Of a DNA stretch of 64,000 nt, positions 42,743-53,800 are shown one piece after another (the first letter of the stretch is position 1; each line of letters begins with the position of its first letter). The DNA is from Phymorhynchus buccinoides (lineage: Eukaryota; Mollusca; Gastropoda; Neogastropoda; Raphitomidae). A program made the position numbers and the translations under genes. The stretch spans positions 37,158,824-37,222,823 of the forward strand of contig CM065682.1 in the NCBI GenBank assembly GCA_017654935.2. Direction: 5' to 3'. The notes beneath the pieces were generated by a model. The model saw nothing but the letters and a program-made list of their open reading frames with translations. It made no database searches and was not told where the DNA came from.

Positions 42743-43340
42743 ATGACGAATAGCTAGTACAGTTGGTAGCAGAACGATTGTCAGATTAAAAGATTAATTA
42801 AAGACTGCACAAAACAATTACTTATAAAACACTCACCTGAATATTTCAAACAAAACCAGCAAAATCCACCAGAATAGCCCAATATTTTGTAAATTATCAA
42901 ATACTTTTTTTCTTCTTCTACAGCCTTATACTAGTGTACACAGTTCAACAGTATTATACAGCACAGTCATGCAGTAGGCGCATGCACCTCGGAACACACA
43001 CACACAGTAACCAGGTAAATCTTGTTAGCCCAGTAGGCGGTTTAGTGACTGTGACTCTCTGATCGTATTTAACACTGATTAACGGCTTGCTGGCCTAACA
43101 CTACTTGCTTGCTGGTCACTCAGTCGTCGATGGCGGATTAGCTTCTTAGGACTGACCACTGCCATTTGTTCCTCGTGTTCAGTGCACCAGCTAGGTCAGT
43201 TCTGTCCAGTCATTATTGTAGTAGAGAGAAGTTTAAGTACACTTCAATGATTTTGACTGCCCAATTCGGATAGTTTACTCGCAGTGTGGCATTTGTGTCT
43301 ATATTATATTTGCGACTGAAAGGAATGCATCGCTCATACG
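42743..43340. other. No gene seen
   Basis: Mixed sequence between microsatellites; no coherent coding frame. Confidence 0.5.
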
Positions 43341-43350
43341 GAAGTGTGGC

Positions 43351-43391
43351 TCGCGCGCGTGTGTGTGTGTGCGTGCGTGTGCGTGTGCGTG

Positions 43392-43423
<32 letters not shown>

Positions 43424-43756
43424 TGTGTGTGTGTGTGCGTGCGCATGCGTGTGTGTGTGTGTGTGCGTGCGCATGCGTGTGTGTGTGTGTGTGTGTGCAT
43501 GCGTGTGTGTATGCATATGTGTGTATTTCTTGCTGCATCTATGTGTGCATGCGTATGTGCACGTGTGTGTGTGGCGCTGTATCTGTGTATTGTGTGTGTG
43601 TGTTTGTGTATGTGTATACTACTGCAAGCATGGATGTACACACTTACATGCAATGTAAGTACTGCGGAGTATATGTAAGCATGTGCGCGCTAACTTATTT
43701 CTGTATTTGCGCGTACATGTGGGTGTTTGCATGCATGCGTGTCATGTGTGTGTGCG

Positions 43757-43809
<53 letters not shown>

Positions 43810-43850
43810 GCGTGCGTGTGTGCGTGTGCGTGTGTGCGCGCGCGCATGCA
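43351..43850. repeat. (GT)n/(GC) microsatellite cluster
   Basis: GT-rich 43351-43530 and 43745-43848, with looser GTGT/GCAT DNA between. Confidence 0.9.
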
Positions 43851-43911
43851 CACGCAACTACTGCAGTCAGTTCGCTGGATAAGTTCTGGTAAAAGAACCA
43901 CAAATAATATA

Positions 43912-44600
43912 CTGTTCAAAAAAAGAAACGCAACAACCCATTAATTAACTTATGGTTCATTTGCAGATCGAAATTTTTGTTATAGAAAAATTATAGAAGC
44001 GAGAATGCCCAAACGTGTTACACCGCGGCTTAAAAGGTTGTTCCTTCCACATTCCATCCACTAGCAAAGGTGCGTTCATTGTACAGTACCTGTCTTATTA
44101 TTAATAATAATAGTAATAATAATAATAATAATTAATAATAATAATAATAATCGCCTTGGCATGAGGCTGTGTCAGACCAATTGACATAAGGCTAGAACAC
44201 CAAGGCTACATAAAAAATGTTGTTATGCTCTGCATGGTTGTGCGGGGGATTGTCTTTAGCCATGACAAGCTCCTAGCATAACATCATCAGTCTAAAATCC
44301 TCCGAAGTCGGAGTGTGGCTGCCCACGTGGCGGGGTAATCAAAAACGGTCACACACGTAATGTTCTCATCCCTAGCTGTGCATTTGTACCATAGTGTTCA
44401 AGTGCTTCGGCTGTTGGGATGATCCCTGGAGTTTTTAAGCCAGGGTAATACAAGTACACACACACAATAATAATAATAATAATAATATAATATAAGTGAG
44501 CATTTATATGCGCTTATTCTTAAACAAGCCCTAAGCGCTTACAATTATTACATTGCCTTTCTGAACATTGGTCATTTGTTGCGTTTCTTTTTTTGAACAG
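43912..44600. mobile_element. Non-autonomous mariner-like element, 689 bp, with nested inserts
   Basis: Inverted ends CTGTTCAAAAAAAGAAACGC (43912) and GCGTTTCTTTTTTTGAACAG (ending 44600), with TA at 43910-43911 and 44601-44602. The interior holds (AAT)n at about 44100-44152, SINE-like S4 at 44297-44450, another (AAT)n, and a LINE 3'-end fragment at about 44494-44560. Confidence 0.8.
44297..44450 (+). mobile_element. SINE-like repeat S4, plus copy 2
   Basis: CCTCCGAAGTCGGAGTGTGG head, GGGTAATCAAAAACGGTCAC, and an end TTTTTAAGCCAGGGTAATAC. The CTCCGAARTCGGA head is shared with the retroposon at 20734-21124. Confidence 0.7.
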
Positions 44601-44839
44601 TATATTATCCAGGGTCAAACGTCAGAAGGCACAACCAGCCTTGTTTCTTTTGTGATGGTACCATCTGGCTTTCACATGAGAAGAATGATAGCACATTCTG
44701 GCATGAACCCTAGTTATTAACAACCTCTCTTACTAAGTAGTGTCTCTTGGCTGGGGTTTGCAGGTGCATGCAGTGACCAAAACTTTTGCCTGAACTTTCT
44801 TTCCGAAACCTAATGTACAAAAGAATGATATCATGTTAA

Positions 44840-45239
44840 CCCTTTCACCGCCAGCCATTTTTCAGCAAACAAATTCCATTAATCTTACCTGGGTAGAGAA
44901 AACAAAATCATCTGCAATATTGGAAATTCCTGTCACATTAAGTAAGGCCTATCATTACCTCCCAACATTAAGAATAATAGGGTTTGATGCCTTTTAGTGA
45001 ATGGGTGCTAAACCATTGCAGTGCATAAATGCGACAGGGATGCGCTTTTAGAAGCCCACCCCCAATTATCTCATGAAATGAAGCAAATTTCAGTCTCATT
45101 TTGCCCATGAGACGATTTAATGTCTAGCATTCGTCTCATGGGCATGACTGAAATTTGCTTCATTTCATGAGATAGGGGTGGGCTTTCTTACCCGCCCATG
45201 CGCTTTTTACCCCGTCTTCCCCCATTGGCGGTGAAAGGG
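44840..45239. mobile_element. piggyBac-like MITE B, flanked by TTAA
   Basis: CCCTTTCACCGCCAGCC and TTGGCGGTGAAAGGG termini; TTAA at 44836-44839 and 45240-45243. The body matches MITE A over TTACCTGGGTAGAGAA and TTTGATGCCTTTTAGTGA. It carries an insertion of the long-hairpin MITE at a different position from MITE A. Confidence 0.8.
45037..45226. mobile_element. Long-hairpin TA-MITE, copy 6 (left end lost)
   Basis: The right arm is complete (CTTACCCGCCCATGCGCTTT through CCCCGTCTTCCCCC). The left terminus is truncated to GATGCGCTTTTAGAAGCCCA, and the centre has small deletions. Confidence 0.8.
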
Positions 45240-45464
45240 TTAAAGAGCCTTTCTTCAGGCACTCAGCTGCCTGAAGCAGCATCAAATTGCCTGAATTCAG
45301 GCTTCTGGCATACCCACATGCACCCCTGCGTCAGTGTTTTCTACAGCTGAGTGTGGTTTGTTTGCATGCTAATAACTGGACTCTTTCGTCTATGTCCTCT
45401 CAAAAATTAGAGAGCAGTAAATTTACAAAACCAGGACATTTGCAAATTTGTGTCTGTATGTCAG

Positions 45465-45495
<31 letters not shown>

Positions 45496-45526
45496 GACCA
45501 CAGGTTTATTGTCATGTCTGTGTATA

Positions 45527-46965
45527 TTATTATTATTAGAACATTTAGCACGCCTAAATTTAATGCCCTAGGCGTTTACAATATAAAAATATAATATACA
45601 CATATAGGCCTAACACCACATATAATAATATTTAACATATAGCATAAAGAATGGGAAATACAAATTACACAAACACCCAAAGGCGGTCAGACAAACAAAC
45701 ACACAGAATTACACACACGCGTGCGCGCGTAAGCGCGCCGCACACCACCCACCCACACACGCGTACACACACCCACACATATAATGATATGCGCTCACCA
45801 AGCGCAGACGTTCACTCTCAGACACGCACACACCAAGTCATGAAGGAAGGGATTAGTAATTTAGGAAACAGATGAGTTTTGAGATGGCGTTTGAATGTGG
45901 GCAGAGAGGATGAGTATCTGAGAGAGCGATTCCAAGTAACAGGAGCTTGATAGGAGAAAGAGCGTTGACCATAGGTTTTAGTGCAGACAGTGGGGATACA
46001 ATAGAGACGGGTGTCAGATGAGGAACGCAGAGCTCGAGACGGTGTGTAGAGGTGTAACAGATCAGTGAGGTATTCAGGACAGAAAGACTCGATAGATTTG
46101 TAGCAGAGAGAGGCAATCTTGTAGGATATTCTTTGCTGAACAGGGAGCCAGTGGAGAGAACAGAGCAATGGAGTTATATGGTCATATTTAGAAGAGCGGA
46201 AGATGAGATGGGCAGCATGATTTTGAACTTTTTGAAGTTTGTTGATGAGATGAGAGGGGGAGCCAGACAAGAGAGCATTACAATAATCAAGGCGGGATAG
46301 TACAAATGCGCAGACAAGAGTTTTTGTGGTATCTTCTGAGAGGAGATGGCGGATAGAAGCAATTCGGCGGAGTTCAAGAAAGCAAGTACGACAGATATTG
46401 GTGACATGCTGTTGAAAGGACAGGGTTTGATCAAGAGTTACACCAAGGTTGCGGGCAGAAGGAGAGAGAGTGATAGACGAGTCAATTAGTTTGATGGAGG
46501 ATGGAAGAGAGGGGTGATTTTGAAGCTTTGGTGGGGTGATCAAGATCAGTTCAGTTTTGTCTTCATTAAGTTTCAGTTTGTTTTCTGTCATCCAGTCCTT
46601 CAGGTTGGCTACACAGGATTGGGTGCTTTGGATCATGGTGGGAAGGTTCGAGAGTGGTCCAGAGATGTACAGCTGATTATCGTCAGAGAAAGAATGATGC
46701 TGAAGCAGGTGTTGATGAACAATAGAGGAGACAGGATAGGTGTAGAGAATGAAAAGTAGAGGGCCCAGGACAGAACCTTGTGGTACCCCATAGACCAAGG
46801 AAGAAGGCTTAGAAGAAAGACCATTAACAGAGACTACCTGTTGACGATCACTGATGTAGGGATGTAAGGTAGCTGAGAACAGTGTCAGAAAGCCCAAACG
46901 AGTGATGCAGACGGGAAAGAAGGATAGAATGGTCAATAGTGTCAAAAGCAGCAGATAGGTCTATG
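45527..46965 (-). pseudogene. 5'-truncated LINE with reverse transcriptase, frameshifted
   Basis: On the minus strand, DLSAAFDTIDHS (motif A) begins near 46958. A one-base shift near 46860 moves the frame, which then runs to 45818: [17 protein letters not shown] (motif B), FSDDNQLYISG (motif C with both Asp), [50 protein letters not shown], and a C-terminus like Rex1/CR1/Jockey-type elements (GQRSFSYQAPVTWN, FKRHLKTHLF). The 3' UTR holds a (CA)-rich tract and ends in GTTTACAATATAAA near AATAATAATAATA at 45527-45540. The N-terminal part and endonuclease are absent, so it cannot move alone. It is related to but distinct from the copy at 62049-63424. Confidence 0.85.
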
Positions 46966-47034
46966 TGTGTCTAAGGTCTGTGGAACTGTATGTCTCTGAC
47001 TACCTGCCTTTCTGTTTCTCTCTCTCATCCTTCC

Positions 47035-47036
<2 letters not shown>

Positions 47037-47086
<50 letters not shown>
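47037..47086. repeat. (CA)n microsatellite
   Basis: About 24 CA units. Confidence 0.95.
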
Positions 47087-47090
<4 letters not shown>

Positions 47091-47293
47091 AACAAGCATA
47101 AACAAACACACATGTTTTCTAGGTGGGTATTATTTACAGATATACTGATTTTTTAATGAGCAGTTTAGTATTTGTAATATATATTCACCATATAAAAAGC
47201 TCATTGAGGCTGCAATCATATGGCTTGTCATGTGAAAAGATGTTGTGATGTTTCCGTAATAGTAAGAGGCACAAATCTAAGAGAGAGACAAGG

Positions 47294-47427
<134 letters not shown>

Positions 47428-47428
47428 A

Positions 47429-47530
47429 TGAATGAATGAATGAATGAATACATTTTCTTTATTGAGGATAATAGATTAAGCAACATTGCTTTTTTTCATC
47501 CAGTCCTCATGCAGAAAAATAGAAAACGAA
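47429..47530 (-). mobile_element. Retroposon 3' end (copy 3) with (ATTC)n tail
   Basis: GAATGAATGAATGAATGAAT leads to CTTTATTGAGGATAATAGAT and TTTTTTCATCCAGTCCTCAT, similar to 15294-15440. Confidence 0.55.
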
Positions 47531-48297
47531 GAAAAGAAACCAAACATAAATACAAAGAACAACCAAAAGAAAACAAATGAGTGGAGAAAATACAATCTGA
47601 AACTAAATAATTGTCTGCCCCATCCTTCTTTTAGGCACACACACACACCACCTCCCCCACCACCTCCCCCAGCCCTCCACACACAGAGTATCATAAGCAT
47701 ATAAACAGTGTGTTGACTGGTCATTGATTTCACAGGTGAGCTTTAGTTTAGGCAAAGACACTGAAAAGAAAAGACTAACATCCGGTCCCTTTTCCCTATA
47801 TGAGTAGTGAGGACAGAAACACTGGTTATGTCCCTTTTAAACGTGACACATTTAGGTTACATAGTTCTTTTTTTTAAACCTGAGAGTTATCTTTTCATGA
47901 GTCATTATACTTTGGATAGCCACCATTGTGAATGGTGTAACTACCCCACTAACGATAACTCTATCAGCCCGGCTCGCCGTAACTCTTAAGTTGTCCATCT
48001 TACCCTTTTAGAGTCTTTGGTTTTTTAGGTGTTTTAATCATGTTCTTTGTGTCTCTTACATCCACACAAAACCTTTTTTGTCACAAGTCAAAGACTACAC
48101 CATGATTTAGAGTGAGATTGAGCAACTTTTTATATTTAAAGTGTCAAAACAGCAATGCCAATTTCAATTATATAACAAATTGATAAAATTCACAAGAACT
48201 TATATAACTTGTCACGATGTAAGATTTTTGCTGCATAACACTAAGTACCTTATGACAACATGATTGAGTTAAATGTACGAAATACTTAGGTAATGAA
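47531..48297. other. No gene seen
   Basis: Contains a short CA/CACC-rich stretch at 47637-47690. AT-rich otherwise. Confidence 0.5.
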
Positions 48298-48301
48298 TTA
48301 A

Positions 48302-48521
48302 CCCCTTGACTGCCAGAGAACATTAAACAAAAAACCCATTGTACAAATCATGCCATAAAGAAGACAAATGAGAGCCAATTTCGCGAAATGGTCTGGGGAT
48401 ATAACTCTCTTGATTGTGTTAGAGCAAAAGCCAGCATATCAAAGTTATTCCTCTTCATCTGATGACGTCATCAGTGATGTCATCAAGTCAGTACGTGATA
48501 CGTTATATGGCAGTCAAGGGG
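48302..48521. mobile_element. piggyBac-like MITE C, flanked by TTAA
   Basis: 220 bp, ends CCCCTTGACTGCCA and TGGCAGTCAAGGGG, TTAA at 48298-48301 and 48522-48525. The body is unlike MITEs A and B. It contains TGATGACGTCATCA, a perfect CRE-like palindrome. Confidence 0.8.
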
Positions 48522-48591
48522 TTAATTAGCTTAATACTGTAATTGCAACAAAGTATGAGTTTACAAAATGGACAGATATGACATCATGTAA

Positions 48592-48771
48592 AGACAAGTG
48601 TTACTTTATCAAGTTGAATTTTACTTTCAGAGTGTAAAATCTTTCATGTTTTTATAAACCATGCCGAATACAAGAAGATCGAATTCCATCCAATGAACAA
48701 TCATGCAAACAATTCAGCAAAGATTTTACACTCTTAAAGTAAAATTTAACTTGATAAAGTAACACTTGTCT
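48592..48771. mobile_element. Palindromic MITE (AGACAAGTGTTACTTTATC termini)
   Basis: Arms of about 52 bp: AGACAAGTGTTACTTTATCA through GAGTGTAAAATCTTT pairs with AAAGATTTTACACTC through GATAAAGTAACACTTGTCT; the loop is about 75 bp. Confidence 0.8.
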
Positions 48772-49457
48772 AGGCAGACCACAGGGAGCATTCCTTGCTG
48801 CAATGCGCCATTTCAACAAAGATGCTTTTATCGTTAAATATCCCTCTTTTGCTGTTAAAAGTATGCTCGAAGCACGAGTTATTAACCAACTACTTGCAAT
48901 AAATACTAAAAAGCAGAAATAGGGTCTTTTTAGACTAATATTAACATAAGGACAAAAAAGCCGCAAGAGGACTCAACAGACGTCCAAGTAGATGAGACCA
49001 AAAGAAAGGAGTGGGGGTAGGGGTAGGGGTGGGGGTGGGGGTGGAAGAAGCAAGTATTGTTTTTGTCACTTAAATGATGAGACACGTGTGTACAATTCTC
49101 TGTATCTTAAAAAGCATAAATAGTTTCCTAAATTCTTATTTTTACACAATGTGGATACAAACACACAAGACCTATTTGATTATCTTGGAGAAAACACAAT
49201 GTTGGTAAAAAAAAACCTTTTTTAATTAGATGGGTTTATTCTGTTCAAGACTGTTGAAACCCAAGAGATTTGAAAAAAAACCCACAACAATCACATATGT
49301 GAACACTCAGAAAACAACAACTTATTAGTGACATTTTCATGGAAGAACACACACAAAATCAACTAAATATCGATTCAACATATTAACAGTGTTGCAAATG
49401 TCTACAATGACAACTATCTGATAGAAAGACTTGTCATGAACATAGTCAGGTGTGTGC
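48772..49457. other. No gene seen; short GGGGTA/GGGGTG tract
   Basis: GGGGTAGGGGTGGGGGTGG repeat at 49013-49043; AT-rich otherwise. Confidence 0.5.
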
Positions 49458-49863
49458 TTGGTATTTGGTATTTGGTATATTCTAGATACAGAGACTTATC
49501 TCTGTGAAATTTGGGCTGCTCTCCCCTGGAGAGCGCGTCACCACAAGTGCAGCGCCTACCCTTTTTTTGAGGGGGGAGGTGGTGTGGGCACACTTGGAAA
49601 CCTAGCTATCAACTTGGCCATACCAGGCAGCGGGATTTCTCTCTGCTCTTACCGACTTTCAACTGCCGTGGGATTTTTATGTGTGTAAAGCGCACGGGTC
49701 AGACTAGCTTTAAGTCCCCATCCGAAGGACTCGATATTCAGTTCGATTTTCCTGTCGAACTAGAAAGAAACGGCGACGCTGGGATTCGAACCCGTGTCAC
49801 TCACGTTGCAGTCACACAGTACATTTGGCAGGCGAGCGTCTTAACCACTCTGCCACCTTTCTC
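49458..49863 (-). mobile_element. tRNA-derived SINE (SINE-5), minus strand
   Basis: Read on the minus strand: A box TGGCAGAGTGGTTAA (49841-49855), B box GGTTCGAATCC (49782-49792), a unique body, and a tail of ATACCAA repeats (plus strand TTGGTATTTGGTATTTGGTA, about 49458-49480). The head resembles a Leu/Ser-type tRNA but has no intact cloverleaf. Confidence 0.8.
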
Positions 49864-50701
49864 ACCTTTGCTGATTGTCTATGGACCCTGGTGAAAGATA
49901 TGTCACAGCCAAAATATTTTAAAGCATGTACAGGACCTATTCATAATATTGAATTATGAAAAAAACAAAGAATAGTAGTACTGACACAATAATTATTCAA
50001 TTTTCTATAGAACTAACTCAAAAAAGTTTTATTTTACAGAGTTGCACCTTTAAGGAATAATTTACCATCTAACATTAAAAGAGCAGAGAATACTAATACT
50101 TTCAAAAAATCTTCTCGACAAATAGAATGACTGCAAAGCACTAAAATATAAGTATGATGAGTAAATTCATCACACAAAATTGAGTGTACGAAAAACCTTG
50201 ATAGTACTGTGTGTGTAAAATAAAAGACACAGATGGGATTTGAAAGCCTAACGGCTATTTTGTGTGTGTCCCTAAACCTAAACCTATATTCAAATGAATG
50301 TCAAAGCTTCTGCATATGTGCAGGTACACACACAAACACAAACGAACGCATACACGCACGGATGCACGGAGACACACACACACTACCATCCTCTGTAGAC
50401 TTACAAGCACCATTATAGCCATACAGCACACATCTAAATTAAGTCATTTGTTCTCAATGGAGTAGTTCTACCGATTACCATTTCGTTTATAATTCAATAC
50501 ACAAAGGTAATAATAAAAAAATCAACAAAAACAACAAAAATGTTTTGCATAAGCATAAGTAAAGTCAGTAAAATTCCGAATCATCACAAATTCATCTTCT
50601 TTGCCTTAGCCGGCCAGCCAACTTCATCACGTTGAAGATTCTGCTGCACTTTAGGAGGTAGTACGGAAAAAAAGAAAGAAAGTCAGCATATTGTCCTGTT
50701 T
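49864..50701. other. Probable 3' UTR and downstream region of the ABCG gene
   Basis: Directly downstream of the minus-strand stop codon. An AATAAA on the minus strand at 50028-50033 is a candidate polyadenylation signal; no nearer canonical one is seen. Confidence 0.4.
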
Positions 50702-50842
50702 CTACATATGTGTGTGAAGGCGGTTCAGGTCTTGGAGAGTCTGGCGCGTACGAGGAGAATGATGTAGGCTATTATACGATAATAAAATTAAGAATCCGAT
50801 GAATAAGGTGAAGAGAATACCCAGGTTCAGCCAGTTGTTATC
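50702..50842 (-). CDS. ABCG terminal exon (TM6 and C-terminus)
   Basis: Acceptor CTGTGGCAG precedes GAT AAC AAC TGG; 46 codons then TAG. Hydrophobic core [19 protein letters not shown]. Confidence 0.85.
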   Translation of the reverse strand, partial: DNNWLNLGILFTLFIGFLILLSYNSLHHSPRTRQTLQDLNRLHTHM

Positions 50843-53800
50843 CTGCCACAGTGAAAACAAGCATTGTATTAGTCAATGTCAACCTCTTCACCACAATGTG
50901 ATCATAAGTCCTACGCCCTTACCGTACTTTCTGAAAATAACATCATGGAGCCCTCCTCCCGAAGGCTGAACAAAACAGAAGGAGGAAAGGAAATAACAAA
51001 ATAGGCTATCTGATGACATCATTAACTTTTCCATCCCATCGAGGAAATAACAAAATAGGCTATCTGATGACATCATTAACTTTTCCATCCAATCGGTCAA
51101 CTAAACTGAAGGTTGAAAGGAAATAACAAATAGGCTATCTGATTACATCATTAACTTTTCCATCCCATCAGTCAACTAAACTGAAGGTTGAAAGGAAATA
51201 ACAAAATAGGCTATCTGATTACATCATTAACTTTTCCATCCCATCGGTCAACTAAACTGAAGGTTGAAAGGAAATAACAAAATAGGCTATCTGATTACAT
51301 CATTAACTTTTCCATCCCATCGGTCAACTAAACTGAAGGTTGAAAGGAAATAACAAAATAGGCTATCTGATTACATCATTAACTTTTCCATCCCATCGGT
51401 CAACTAAACTGATGGTTGAAAGGAAATAACAAAATAGGCTATCTGATGACATCATTAACTTTTCCATCCCATCGAGGAAATAACAAAATAGGCTATCTGA
51501 TGACATCATTAACTTTTCCATCCCATCGGTCAACTAAACTGAAGGTTGAAAGGAAATAACAAAATAGGCTATCTGATGACATCATTAACTTTTCCATCCC
51601 ATCGGTCAACTAAACTGAAGGTTGAAAGGAAATAACAAATAGGCTATCTGATTACATCATTAACTTTTCCATCCCATCGGTCAACTAAACAGAAGGTTGA
51701 AAGGAAATAACAAATAGGCTATCTGATGACATCATTAACTTTTCCATCCCATCGGTCAACTAAACTGAAGGTTGAAAGGAAATAACAAATAGGCTATCTG
51801 ATGACATCATTAACTTTTCCATCCCATCGGTCAACTAAACTGAAGGTTGAAAGGAAATAACAAATAGGCTATCTGATGACATCATTAACTTTTCCATCCC
51901 ATCGGTCAACTAAACTGATGGTTGAAAGGAAATAACAAAATAGGCTATCTGATGACATCATTAACTTTTCCATCCCATCGGTCAACTAAACTGATGGTTG
52001 AAAGGAAATAACAAAATAGGCTATCTGATGACATCATTAACTTTTCCATCCCATCGGTCAACTAAACTGAAGGTTGAAAGGAAATAACAAAATAGGCTAT
52101 CTGATGACATCATTAACTTTTCCATCCCATCGGTCAACTAAACTGATGGTTGAAAGGAAATAACAAATAGGCTATCTGATTACATCCTTAACTTTTCCAT
52201 CCCATCGGTCAACTAAACTGATGGTTGAAAGGAAATAACAAATAGGCTATCTGATTACATCATTAACTTTTCCATCCCATCGGTCAACTAAACTGATGGT
52301 TGAAAGGAAATAACAAATAGGCTATCTGATTACATCATTAACTTTTCCATCCCATCGGGTCAACTAAACTGATGGTTGAAAGGAAATAACAAAATAGGCT
52401 ATCTGATTACATCATTAACTTTTCCATCCCATCGGTCAACTAAACTGATGGTTGAAAGGAAATAACAAATAGGCTATCTGATTACATCATTAACTTTTCC
52501 ATCCCATCGGTCAACTAAACTGATGGTTGAAAGGAAATAACAAATAGGCTATCTGATTACATCATTAACTTTTCCATCCCATCGGTCAACTAAACTGATG
52601 GTTGAAAGGAAATAACAAATAGGCTATCTGATTACATCATTAACTATTCCATCCCATTGGTCAACTAAACTGAAGGTTGAAAGGAAATAACAAATAGGCT
52701 ATCTGATTACATCATTAACTTTTCCATCCCATCGGTCAACTAAACTGATGGTTGAAAGGAAATAACAAATAGGCTATCTGATTACATCATTAACTATTCC
52801 ATCCAATCGAGGAAATAACAAAATAGGCTATCTGATTACATCCTTAACTTTTCCATCCAATCGAGGAAATAACAAAATAGGCTATCTGATTACATCATTA
52901 ACTTTTCCATCCCATCGGTCAACTAAACTGAAGGTTGAAAGGAAATAACAAATAGGCTATCTGATTACATCATTAACTTTTCCATCCCATCGGTCAACAA
53001 AACTGAAGGTTGAAAGGAAATAACAAAATAGGCTATCTGATGACATCATTAACTTTTCCATCCCATCGGTCAACTAAACTGATGGTTGAAAGGAAATAAC
53101 AAAATAGGCTATCTGATGACATCCTTAACTTTTCCAACCCATCGGTCAACTAAACTGATGGTTGAAAGGAAATAACAAATAGGCTATCTGATTACATCCT
53201 TAACTTTTCCAACCCATCGGTCAACTAAACTGATGGTTGAAAGGAAATAACAAAATAGGCTATCTGATTACATCCTTAACTTTTCCATCCCATCGGTCAA
53301 CTAAACTGAAGGTTGAAAGGAAATAACAAAATAGGCTATCTGATTACATCATTAACTTTTCCATCCCATCGGTCAACTAAACTGATGGTTGAAAGGAAAT
53401 AACAAAATAGGCTATCTGATTACATCATTAACTTTTCCATCCCATCGGTCAACTAAACTGATGGTTGAAAGGAAATAACAAATAGGCTATCTGATTACAT
53501 CCTTAACTTTTCCATCCCATCGGTCAACTAAACTGAAGGTTGAAAGGAAATAACAAATAGGCTATCTGATTACATCATTAACTTTTCCATCCCATCGGTC
53601 AACTAAACTGATGGTTGAAAGGAAATAACAAATAGGCTATCTGATTACATCATTAACTTTTCCATCCCATCGGTCAACTAAACTGATGGTTGAAAGGAAA
53701 TAACAAATAGGCTATCTGATTACATCATTAACTTTTCCATCCCATCGGTCAACTAAACTGATGGTTGAAAGGAAATAACAAATAGGCTATCTGATTACAT

